64,000 nucleotides of DNA from Sneathia sanguinegens (GTDB lineage Bacteria; Fusobacteriota; Fusobacteriia; Fusobacteriales; Leptotrichiaceae): the NCBI RefSeq assembly GCF_042033325.1, contig NZ_CP160095.1, one strand, 5' to 3'. Under the pieces are notes generated by a model. It was not told the DNA's origin. It saw nothing but the letters and a program-made list of their open reading frames with translations, and made no database searches. Position 1 is the first letter of the stretch, and each line of letters begins with the position of its first letter. A program made the translations under genes and the position numbers. Positions 1-6,699 of this stretch are shown here, piece after piece.

Positions 1-2
1 AA

Positions 3-158
3 CGGTGCGGTGTAGTTGAAAGGATTACCTCACCATGCAAATTCATTGCTAGCACATTTAGGTCAAGAGTGAACTTCAATGAAGGTTATGAACTTTACAC
101 CAAATGTACAGAGAAAGTTGAAAAATTAAGGAAGCATTTAAAGCCAGATGATAAATAG
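3..158 (+). CDS. partial unknown protein, C-terminal end
   Basis: An open frame enters from the left window edge and stops at a TAG at 156-158, giving about 51 residues that end KHLKPDDK. It has two cysteines and many charged residues, as in a globular protein C-terminus. I do not recognise a family. It lies upstream of the nuclease-like pair and within the mobile-element region, so it could be part of an integrated element. It could also be a chance open frame, since its 5' part is outside the window. Confidence 0.3.
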   Translation, partial: RCGVVERITSPCKFIASTFRSRVNFNEGYELYTKCTEKVEKLRKHLKPDDK

Positions 159-410
159 TCTAATTAAAAATAATAGGCTTAAAACAATTGAAATGTTATA
201 AGACATGAAAAATCAATGGATTTTGCATAAATCTGTAATTTTTCAAATAGTCTAAAAATCTCATGTGAAGGTGTAGTCTTGATTCAGAGGATAGAAATGA
301 TGAGAATAGTTTAATAATTGACTATGCGATATCTGTCAGAGAAAAAACGATGCGTTAACAGATATCCTCTAAAATTTTCCAGTTTATATTCAAGGAGGTT
401 AGTTATAATA
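159..410. other. non-coding gap upstream of nuclease-like pair
   Basis: About 250 bases hold no convincing gene. An open frame begins at 318 but has no ribosome binding site there, and its first 31 residues do not look like protein. A clear Shine-Dalgarno (aggagg) sits just before the ATG at 411, so I treat 318-410 as the leader of the next gene. Confidence 0.5.
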
Positions 411-1214
411 ATGAATTTTTTCAAAAATATTTTTCGTAAAAAGAATCAATTGAAAGATAGCATAGAAAACAATAAAAATAAGGGGATGGAGTTGATTGAT
501 TTAGTATTCTCTCTATACGATTATAGGATAAATAGAGAAAATTTAATCAATCCTAAACTTTTTAAAAATATTAGAGTTAAAGGGAAAAGCATTGAACATA
601 AAATAGATATATACATTGAATTTGTCCAGATGAATAATTTAGAAAAAACGGTTATAAAAATAATAGATAACAAAATTGTAAAAGCTGAAGATGTATGGCA
701 GTTCGATAACCTCTTAAAAGATTTAGGTTACTTTCCTAAAGGTGTTTTGTATTATAACGTTAAAATAGATGAAGAAGCATTGAATATTGCTAATGATAAA
801 CAAATTCAAACCATATTTTTTGATGTTATGAAAGAAACAAGAATAAATGCTTTAAAAGCTATCAGTAAATTTTTACCTGATGAAAATGTTATTGGTGATC
901 CTTTTTGGACTTTAATGCAAATTGATGAACGAACAAAAAAAAATACGGGAAATTATTTTGTTGGAGGGAATTCTTTACCACTTTTCACATCAAAAAAACT
1001 TGCCGATGCATACTGTAAACAACAAAAGGATTACGCTGTATTTGGTATTTCACAACGTCATTTAGTATTTTTGATTTCTCTTGCAGAGAGTGGGCTTTTT
1101 CCATATAAATTAGGTCTTATTCGGCCAAGTAAACAAATCTCTTCCATAATAGACTGTAATGTAAAAATGCATAGTGTAGATTATAACGTTATTAGAGAAT
1201 TATATGTGAGGTGA
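411..1214 (+). CDS. nuclease-like protein with degenerate active site, paralogue of the next gene
   Basis: The product has 267 residues from the ATG at 411, chosen for its aggagg site over the longer frame from 318. Seen: residues 61-138 can be aligned with the restriction-endonuclease-like part of the next protein. His63-x-Ile-Asp66 matches its HEID motif, but the E-x-K expected 17-19 residues later is Lys83-Ile-Ile85. Residues 161-218 (IGDPFW, LFTSKKLADAY, FGISQRHL) match the C-terminal domain of the next protein. Inference: a catalytically dead or regulatory partner that arose by duplication. It ends 4 bases before the next ATG, so the two are probably translationally coupled. Function unknown; a defence role is possible but unproven. 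Confidence 0.75.
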   Translation: MNFFKNIFRKKNQLKDSIENNKNKGMELIDLVFSLYDYRINRENLINPKLFKNIRVKGKSIEHKIDIYIEFVQMNNLEKTVIKIIDNKIVKAEDVWQFDNLLKDLGYFPKGVLYYNVKIDEEALNIANDKQIQTIFFDVMKETRINALKAISKFLPDENVIGDPFWTLMQIDERTKKNTGNYFVGGNSLPLFTSKKLADAYCKQQKDYAVFGISQRHLVFLISLAESGLFPYKLGLIRPSKQISSIIDCNVKMHSVDYNVIRELYVR

Positions 1215-1218
1215 GTAT

Positions 1219-1929
1219 ATGGGAAAAGGTGATGATTTTGAAAAAGCAGTTGAAAATATTTGTGTACTACTTTTTAAGAAAGAGAGAATAAATTCAGAAA
1301 TTCGAACGAAAGTCAAAATGGTGGGTGATGATGGTGCGACTCATGAAATAGACGTTCTTTATTCATTTGAGCATTTTGGTATATTTTATCAAGTTGGTAT
1401 AGAATGTAAAAATTGGAGAAACCCAATAAATGTTAGTGAATTAAGAAATTTCGATTACAAACTGAAACATATTGGTGGAATTAATGGTGTATTTATTTCT
1501 GCAGAAAGTGAATTTCAAAATGGTGCTTGTAAGGTATCAGAGTATAATGGAATTAAATTGATAAAATATGATGATTTTGATACTTTTGCTATGTCTGAAT
1601 ATAATGAGTATTTAAAACCTGATTTCAATACAATAGGAGATCCTTTTTGGATGTTAATGAATACAGATGGTAAAACATCTATAGAAAAAAACAGTGTATT
1701 ATCAAATAAGATTTTATTATTTTCAAGTAAAAAATTGGCTGAAGATTATAAGTATAAAAAATTCAATCATAAATATAATATTATTGTTGTTGGAGTTTCA
1801 CAGGAACATTTAAAAGAAATAAAAAAGATTAATGAGTATGATAAGATTAGTGTGTATTTGATAGATTTTACTTTAGAAATTACGGAATTAAGTCGATGGG
1901 ATATAGATTTATACGTACGACAGGATTAG
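1219..1929 (+). CDS. PD-(D/E)XK restriction-endonuclease-like protein with shared C-terminal domain
   Basis: The product has 236 residues. The N-terminal half looks like an Mrr/NERD-type PD-(D/E)XK nuclease fold: a helix with Glu residues near 8-12, HEID with Asp45, then GIECKNW with Glu62 and Lys64, followed by a helix and a GVFISA strand. The active-site residues appear intact. Residues 139-198 repeat the domain of the preceding protein (IGDPFW, LFSSKKLAEDY, VGVSQEHL). Ribosome binding is from gaggtgag overlapping the upstream stop. Known: this fold cleaves or binds nucleic acid. Inference: the pair forms an active/inactive complex. Its position beside integrated-element debris fits a defence or mobile-element role. 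I do not recognise the C-terminal domain. Confidence 0.75.
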   Translation: MGKGDDFEKAVENICVLLFKKERINSEIRTKVKMVGDDGATHEIDVLYSFEHFGIFYQVGIECKNWRNPINVSELRNFDYKLKHIGGINGVFISAESEFQNGACKVSEYNGIKLIKYDDFDTFAMSEYNEYLKPDFNTIGDPFWMLMNTDGKTSIEKNSVLSNKILLFSSKKLAEDYKYKKFNHKYNIIVVGVSQEHLKEIKKINEYDKISVYLIDFTLEITELSRWDIDLYVRQD

Positions 1930-2208
1930 AGAAAAGCGGGTTAAAATTTTTAAAATGGATGGGAAACTATGAAATGGATATAATTAATATAGAATATTGA
2001 TATTCTTCAAAATAAAATCCGAGGTATGAGAGATAAACGAGAAAATACAATAGAATCTTATTTTTAGAAAATGTTAAAGCGAGGGTATAGCTTTATAAAA
2101 TAGCCTAATTGAGATTTGCAAAGACCGAGTGTATAGAAAAGATGTAAGATAAGTAAAATTCGCATTTTCGCAAAAGTAACGATAAATTTAGAATTAACCT
2201 AAAAATCA
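1930..2208. other. no gene seen
   Basis: About 280 bases between the nuclease-like gene and the rumA fragment contain stops in all frames and no clear RNA or repeat. This is probably a junction between an inserted element and the rumA-type remnant. Confidence 0.4.
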
Positions 2209-2526
2209 CACGTCGGGACGTTAGCACTTTTGTCCAAACTCGATGTCGATAATCATATAGACGTTGAAACTGAGCTGAATGAGCTTGATTTGACCAGTGC
2301 TGAAAGCAAGGCAACATATGCTCAAATCAAAGAATATGTTTGGAATAAATTTGAATTAAAAGTTCCGACATTATATATTGCACAAATAAAAAAGGAAATG
2401 TGGAATAGAATTACGAGAACATTACAACAAGTCAAAAAAAAGGAGAAACAAATTATTCCACAGTGTACACCTGAAAAAGAAGAAGCCATCATGGATGCTT
2501 TGAGACACTTCAAAATGATTGAATAG
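2209..2526 (+). pseudogene. 3' fragment of rumA/rlmD-type 23S rRNA uracil-C5 methyltransferase
   Basis: From 2209 an open frame reads HVGTLALLSKLDVDNHIDVE and then DLTSAESKATYAQIKEYV, LYIAQIKKEMWNR and QCTPEKEEAIMDALRHF. I recognise this as the C-terminal tail found on rumA (RlmD/RlmCD) proteins of clostridia and streptococci. It corresponds to residues after the HVETVxLLSK motif. The SAM-binding and catalytic parts are absent, and GTLAL has drifted from the usual ETVVL. Known: the 3' part of rumA is a common integration site for Firmicute integrative elements. Inference: this fragment was displaced or carried in by such an element. It is unlikely to be functional. Confidence 0.7.
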
Positions 2527-2547
2527 AAATGAATGACAGTCCATGAG

Positions 2548-2820
2548 ATGGATAAAAATAGTTTTTCCCCAATCTGTCTTTTGTTAAGTGTCCTTACTGC
2601 ATTTCTGATATTCTTACTTAGCATAGGAACGGCACTACTATATTTGCTGAAGATATTTTGTATACTTGGAGCGATAGCATCCTTTTTACAAAAAGAAGTT
2701 ACCATTGGTATAGAAGCATTGATTATTGGATTCTTAGTTAGTCCATATGGAATACCGATGGTTGGAGCCGCTGTTATAGCGTTCTTGCAAGGTATAAATG
2801 AGAAAATAAAATCAGTTTAA
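2548..2820 (+). CDS. CD1845-family small membrane protein
   Basis: About 90 residues, starting at the ATG at 2548 or at 2533; no strong ribosome site separates them. Two or three hydrophobic segments are followed by the pattern IGFLVSPYGIP and a short amphipathic tail. That pattern matches the CD1845 family of small proteins carried in the mobilisation regions of Tn1549-like integrative elements. Role unknown; the protein is probably in the membrane. It follows directly after the rumA fragment, which supports the mobile-element reading of this region. Confidence 0.55.
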   Translation: MDKNSFSPICLLLSVLTAFLIFLLSIGTALLYLLKIFCILGAIASFLQKEVTIGIEALIIGFLVSPYGIPMVGAAVIAFLQGINEKIKSV

Positions 2821-2859
2821 ATCAAAAACTGAAAAATTTGAAATTATTAAGGTGACCAT

Positions 2860-3483
2860 ATGAAAGAAAAAAGACATGATTTTAGAGATATAAAATCATT
2901 TGAAGAATTTAATAGATACTATTGGTATCGAGAAGAACTTTCACAAATTTGTAAGTCTCTTGGATTAGAGTATAGATGTACGAAGCAAGAATTGAACTAT
3001 ATTATCGAACAATATTTTAGGGGAAATAAAGTAGAAAAATTTTTGAGTATGAGTAAAGGAAATAAAAATCAGTCCGAAGTTATAACCTTGGAGACACCAT
3101 TACTTAAATGCGGTTTTTCATTTAACCAAAAATTTCGAGATTATTTTTCAGCTGTAACAGGTATTACTCCTTTTAAATTTAGTGCTGATATGGCAACGGC
3201 TTGGCGAAAAATAAAAAGGGATAAAGATATAAAATTTACTATTCAAGATATGATTAAAATATATTATGGTGAGTCGGATTATGCCAAGTATGATAGTTCT
3301 GCTTGTCAATGGAATCAGTTTCTAAAAGACTTTTGTTTAGATGAATTTAGCGATTGTTATTCTAATAAGTTAAAAGTTGCAGCTATTCTCTGGAAAGAAG
3401 TTAGAAACTCGATAAATGAAAAAGTTTACTCACGGGAACTTTTAAAAAAGTATGAATATAAAGTAGAGGAATATTGTAAGTAA
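2860..3483 (+). CDS. SAP-domain-like protein (DUF6434-type)
   Basis: The product has 207 residues with a ribosome site aaggtgacc before the ATG. Residues 10-57 (SFEEFNRYYWYREELSQICK, then TKQELNYIIEQYFRG) have the helix-extension-helix layout of SAP domains, which bind DNA in many proteins. The middle (FNQKFRDYFSAVTGITPFKF, then AWRKIKRDKDIKFT) resembles the DUF6434 domain that often follows such a SAP domain in Firmicutes. Function is not established. It stands alone, with ICE debris on both sides, and appears intact. Confidence 0.5.
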   Translation: MKEKRHDFRDIKSFEEFNRYYWYREELSQICKSLGLEYRCTKQELNYIIEQYFRGNKVEKFLSMSKGNKNQSEVITLETPLLKCGFSFNQKFRDYFSAVTGITPFKFSADMATAWRKIKRDKDIKFTIQDMIKIYYGESDYAKYDSSACQWNQFLKDFCLDEFSDCYSNKLKVAAILWKEVRNSINEKVYSRELLKKYEYKVEEYCK

Positions 3484-3510
3484 ACAGATCCCGGTTTGTC
3501 GAGGTAATAC

Positions 3511-3544
3511 CTTTTAGCGATAACCTTATGCTATCGTTAAAAAG
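3511..3544. repeat. imperfect inverted repeat, copy 1
   Basis: The arm cttttagcgata at 3511-3522 pairs imperfectly with tatcgttaaaaag at 3532-3544. Its sequence is clearly related to the perfect hairpin at 3683-3716, about 170 bases away. There is no T-tract, so it is not a standard terminator. Confidence 0.5.
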
Positions 3545-3547
3545 CAT

Positions 3548-3568
3548 GTGGATATGTTTCCACATACA
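3548..3568 (+). repeat. possible rumA half-site (VDMFPHT coding)
   Basis: The triplets read V-D-M-F-P-H-T. In RumA proteins a VDMFP motif directly precedes HVET. A short open stretch of this kind, followed soon by a stop, fits the upstream half of a rumA attachment site. The match is short, so confidence is limited. Confidence 0.4.
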
Positions 3569-3682
3569 GACAAGACTTCATGACATACTTAGTGTTCACT
3601 CGTTTCAGCTTGTCGCCTAGTGTGTCCGAAATTCTGGGTCCATCTCAATGCTCAATAATCAAGCTATTAAGCCAATCTTAAA

Positions 3683-3716
3683 CCTTTTAACGATAGCTTT
3701 TTCTATCGTTAAAAGG
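3683..3716. repeat. perfect 14-bp hairpin, copy 2
   Basis: ccttttaacgatag at 3683-3696 is the exact reverse complement of ctatcgttaaaagg at 3703-3716, with a 6-base loop. It shares its core with the inverted repeat at 3511-3544. A run of T is lacking on both sides. It could be a recombinase binding site or the end of a small element. Confidence 0.65.
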
Positions 3717-3778
3717 TGCACCCACTATCAATAGTGTGCACTCGAAAAAGGACTGACGTACTAGGAGTTCTCTCAATC

Positions 3779-3808
3779 CATGTGGAGACGGTAGTATTGA
3801 TGTCAAGG
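3779..3808 (+). repeat. rumA-type attachment-site scar (HVETVVLMSR), copy 1
   Basis: In one frame the triplets read H-V-E-T-V-V-L-M-S-R-A-D and then TAG. This is the conserved RumA motif just upstream of the usual integration point. Near-identical stretches occur at 8248-8277 and, shortened, at 9738-9755. All diverge right after the SR codons, as expected at an attachment-site crossover. Confidence 0.65.
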
Positions 3809-3917
3809 GCTGATTAGGTGGTGTATTTTCCTTTTTATATCTAAGCTGCGTGTCTCTTCATAATCTACGCAGAATGATATTTTATTACAAGTTGATGAAT
3901 TGAAATGAGGAATTTGT

Positions 3918-4547
3918 ATAGTTAATAAAACTGAATGGAATAGGATGATTGCTGGTAAACTCTATAATCCTTATAAAATTGGCGATTATTCTTTTGAGAT
4001 AGTGCATGCGGCACAGAAGAAGTTTAATGAATCAGAATATTGGAATGATAAAAGTGCATTCGAAGAATTGAAAAAATGTTTTAAAGTTGCTCCAGAGGAT
4101 ATGGTTTTAACACCTTCTGTTTATTTTGATCACGGAGATAGGATCTCGTTTGGTAAGCATTTTTATGCAAACATTGATTTAACAATTCTTGATGAGAATG
4201 ATGTGACCTTTGGAGATAACGTATTTATAGGTCCGCATGTAAGTATTTACACGGCTGGCCATCCGATTGACGCGAACGTGCGTAATCTAGACCTTGAATA
4301 CGCTAAACCTGTAACCATAGGCAATAATGTTTGGATTGGTGGCAATGCTGTTATTAATCCTGGTGTGACGATTGGAGACGATGTGGTGGTTGCATCTGGA
4401 TCGGTTGTCACAAAAGATATTCCAAGTCACGTTGTGGCAGGAGGCAATCCCTGCCGTATCATACGTTAGATATCGCAGGAAGAAAGAGATGATTGGCATA
4501 TGCAATTACGGGAATATGAGCAAGATACATCAAAACAAAATGAATAA
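3918..4547 (+). pseudogene. maltose/galactoside O-acetyltransferase, damaged at both ends
   Basis: The family acetylates sugars with acetyl-CoA and uses a left-handed beta-helix. Seen: MIAGKLYNPY near the start, hexapeptide repeats with ITIGNNVWIGGNAVINPGV-like turns, the YTAGHPID active-site His and NPCRIIR at the end. The best ribosome site (gagg at 3907-3910) is placed for an ATA codon at 3918 that would give IVNKTEWNRMIAGKLYN, the family's normal N-terminus. The first ATG is at 3945. A TAG at 4467-4469 cuts the protein at residue 174, and the frame stays open to 4547 (ISQEERDDWHMQLREYE). Both ends therefore look mutated. A shortened protein from 3945-4469 could still fold. Confidence 0.7.
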
Positions 4548-4860
4548 TTTTAGCAAGTGCTTTAAAAAACACAACATTAAGAGTGTTATGTAATGAATTC
4601 AAACTGGCTTCCTGTGTGTTTGAATGGCACGTGTGAGGATTAAGTGTCGGCGGTATAATCAGCCTAAAAAGCACAGGTGCTAAGCATCCCAAATGATTGA
4701 CTAGGCGTAAATATACAGACCATCATGCTGGCAGCTCACAGTAATATGTGAAGCTCCATTTTATGAAACAATGGATTGGAAATTACTCTTTTGTGCATTT
4801 ATATATTGCCATTTACAATAAAAAAACTTCCGAAAAGTATATCAAGGTAGATAGAGGATA
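4548..4860. other. no gene seen
   Basis: About 310 bases between the acetyltransferase remnant and cassette copy 1. No convincing coding frame, hairpin or repeat. The base composition matches the surrounding element debris. Confidence 0.4.
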
Positions 4861-4880
4861 TAAAATTTAATAAACACAAT

Positions 4881-5634
4881 GACGATGTTTTTAATAGCAT
4901 AAAAACATTGATGGATAAGGCAAGAATTGAAGTTGCAAGAGAAGTCAATAATATTTTAGTGCAAACTTACTGGGAGGTTGAACGTATCATCGTAGAAGAT
5001 GAACAAGGACATTCAGAAAGAGCAGAGTATGGTAGAGAATTGCTTAAAGATTTATCTAAGAGATTAATTAAAGAGTTTGGGTGAGAATTTTCAGTATCAA
5101 ATTTGCAATTTATGAGGAGATTTTTTAAAGAATATGAAATTCAACAGACAGTGTCTGTTAAATTGACCTGGTATTATTATTGTGAGCTTTTATGAGAAAG
5201 AGAGTATCAACGCAAACTGGTCAGTAAGAGAACTTAAAAGACAAATTAAAACATCACTTTTTAAAAGATTACACTTATAAGCTGGAGAGAAAAATAAAGA
5301 AAAAGTTCTAGACCTAGCCTTAAAGGGTAATGAAATAAAAAAGGCGGCTGATCTTGAAAAAGACCCTTATGTATCTGAATTTTTAGGATTGCTAGAAGCA
5401 GTTGGGCAAATCAATATGTATCTTAATTATTATAAGGCAGAAGTTAATGATGAAATGGATAATGAACCGATAGGGATAATCTTATGCACAGATAAGTACG
5501 GAGTACAAGCAGAATACGCATTAGGAAACTTATCAAATAAAATATTCGCATCAAAATATACTTTGTATATCCCAAACAGAGAAGAGCTTGAAGAACAAGT
5601 AGAAAAAGTTATAGAAAAATATAAGGGAAAATAA
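4881..5634 (+). pseudogene. YhcG-type (DUF1016) PDDEXK nuclease, heavily deleted copy
   Basis: Homologous to the gene at 9958-10989 but non-functional. The first 80 bp, with promoter, ribosome site and start codon, are gone. A TGA replaces the CGA of GRGFSVSN near 5083. A 32-bp deletion shifts the frame near 5190. The in-frame TAA after KRLHL is shared with the other copy. A 213-bp deletion, with its junction at 5390-5398, removed the VDMVFYN and ELK catalytic core. Only the last 81 residues (from 5389) remain open. Confidence 0.8.
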
Positions 5635-5652
5635 AATATAAATTATAAAAAG

Positions 5653-5673
5653 AAGTAGAGAAAAACTCTACTT
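5653..5673. terminator. bidirectional hairpin between convergent genes
   Basis: aagtagag and ctctactt form an 8-bp stem with a five-A loop, flanked by A-rich sequence on the left and T-rich sequence on the right. It sits between the convergent nuclease-type and membrane-protein remnants. The same hairpin occurs in copy 2 at 11008-11028. Confidence 0.65.
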
Positions 5674-5728
5674 ATTTTTATAATTCAAAAATTCGACATA
5701 TTTACCATCAAACTACCTATATAAAAAT

Positions 5729-6235
5729 TTATCTTCCTAATAAACCGACCAGCAACGCCTGAATCACTGCCACAAATGGTATAATTAAAAACGGAGTAAC
5801 TACAAAATGTTCCATGATTGCTAAATGCTTCAGCTAGTTACTGAATTCATAATCTGGATGCCCTTCTGTCCCCTGAATGACGATTTTATCCTTATATTTT
5901 CCTTGGAACAACAGATAATCCAACAAAAAGAAATCTCCTAAGTTTAATATGCTCCACTGAATATACCCCATCCAAAAAAGATTCCAAAAACCCAAAATGC
6001 CTGTATGTATAAGACTTGCCGTTAAATATATGAAACAAATCCCGCAAATTATAATTGTTAGAATTAAATTTATGTTTTTCTTTTTTTTTGTCATTTGTTC
6101 TGGCGCAGCTTTCTGAATTGCTTTTGGATAAGAATCAAAAAAGTATCTCGGGTTAATAAGCACCAAAGCTGCCACTGCACCATTAAAGATTGTGGCTATT
6201 GCAATTTCGTCCAGAATTGCTCGTATATAATCCAT
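5729..6235 (-). pseudogene. four-helix membrane protein, copy with premature stop
   Basis: This copy matches the intact gene at 11084-11590. A TGG-to-TAG change in the codon for Trp of SNWLK stops it after 133 residues, at 5834. The remaining 35 codons, with the last hydrophobic segment, are still readable downstream to 5729. The first three membrane segments are intact, so a short product is possible. Confidence 0.75.
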
Positions 6236-6425
6236 AAAACTATCTCCTTTTGTGACTTCTCTTCATTGTTCATTTGGCATCTGTGTACTGTGTCATTATG
6301 ATTCTCCTTTTCCTAATGAATAATTATAGCATATTTTACGATGAATTAGAATTTATCAAACTCAGCTTGACCTGCCACCTTACTATCGGGAGTTTAGAAT
6401 AAAAATAAAGGCATAACTACTAAAA

Positions 6426-6454
6426 AAAAACTCGTCATTTAGAGATGCAATTTA
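6426..6454. repeat. cassette-bounding direct repeat, copy C
   Basis: It reads aaaaactcgtcattta, then a variable 3-4 bases, then gcaattta. The same sequence lies at 9856-9885 and 11780-11809, always at an edge of the duplicated cassette. This copy has a few mismatches (agaga for aggat). Confidence 0.7.
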
Positions 6455-6465
6455 TGTTTAATTAT

Positions 6466-6540
6466 ACAGTTTTTAAAAAATTTTGACAAAAAAATGTAGA
6501 TTTTAATATACCTACAACATTTTTAATTATTTAAAACTGT
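6466..6540. repeat. 75-nt nested inverted repeat
   Basis: Outer arms acagttttt-aaa and ttt-aaaactgt pair across about 75 bases. Inside them aaaaatgtag pairs imperfectly with ctacaacattttt. The structure lies between the cassette repeat and a recombinase remnant. It could be a transposon end or a leader RNA structure; AT-richness makes chance pairing a concern. Confidence 0.45.
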
Positions 6541-6544
6541 CAAA

Positions 6545-6652
6545 CTTTGGGGAAGAAAAGGAAAAGACAGAAAACAACAAGTTGATGTTTACTTTAACTT
6601 TATAGGGAACTATCAAGTGCCACAGAAAGCTGATATAGAAAAAATGGCTTAA
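6545..6652 (+). pseudogene. C-terminal tail of a large serine recombinase
   Basis: The open frame reads WGRKGKDRKQQVDVYFNF and then IGNYQVPQKADIEKMA before TAA. This matches the tail (DUF4368-like, KQKVDIYFNFIG) of TnpX/Tn4451-type large serine recombinases from Firmicutes. Only about 35 residues remain. It directly precedes the ABC-F gene, suggesting that this gene arrived on an element with such a recombinase at its end. Confidence 0.65.
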
Positions 6653-6658
6653 AAATGG

Positions 6659-6664
6659 TATAAT
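6659..6664 (+). promoter_or_regulatory. probable -10 box of the ABC-F gene
   Basis: A perfect tataat lies about 36 bases upstream of the ATG at 6700. The -35 region is weak. The short leader leaves little room for the attenuator peptides often found before ABC-F genes. Confidence 0.4.
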
Positions 6665-6699
6665 ATTAAATAAAATAGGATTGTGATGGGGGTGTTTTT

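Larger units (their letters stand above)
3484..3917. other. rumA-derived scar region with two related hairpins
   Basis: The 434 bases hold no intact gene. They contain two homologous inverted repeats (3511-3544 and 3683-3716), a short VDMFPHT-coding stretch at 3548-3568 and an HVETVVLMSR-coding stretch at 3779-3808. Both coding motifs fit neighbouring parts of a rumA-type gene. Confidence 0.5.
4861..6454. repeat. cassette copy 1 (decayed), duplicated at 9891-11809
   Basis: This block matches 9891-11809 almost base for base apart from deletions. It starts with aaatttaataaacacaat and ends with the sequence around cgtcattta and gcaattta. It contains a wrecked YhcG-type gene, a hairpin terminator and a membrane-protein gene in the opposite direction. 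Copy 1 lacks 80 bp (9911-9990 of copy 2), 32 bp and 213 bp, so it is the older or less constrained copy. Confidence 0.8.
6236..6544. other. end of cassette copy 1 and nested inverted repeat
   Basis: No gene. The stretch holds the promoter side of the membrane-protein remnant, the 30-bp repeat at 6426-6454 and a long nested inverted repeat at 6466-6540. Confidence 0.5.

Noticed and set aside
318..410. Upstream extension of the first nuclease-like gene (31 extra residues)
   Set aside because: No ribosome site at 318, atypical residue composition, and a strong aggagg site before the ATG at 411.
2105..2705. Minus-strand open frames opposite the rumA fragment and the CD1845-like gene
   Set aside because: They are antisense to recognisable coding sequence and have no ribosome sites.
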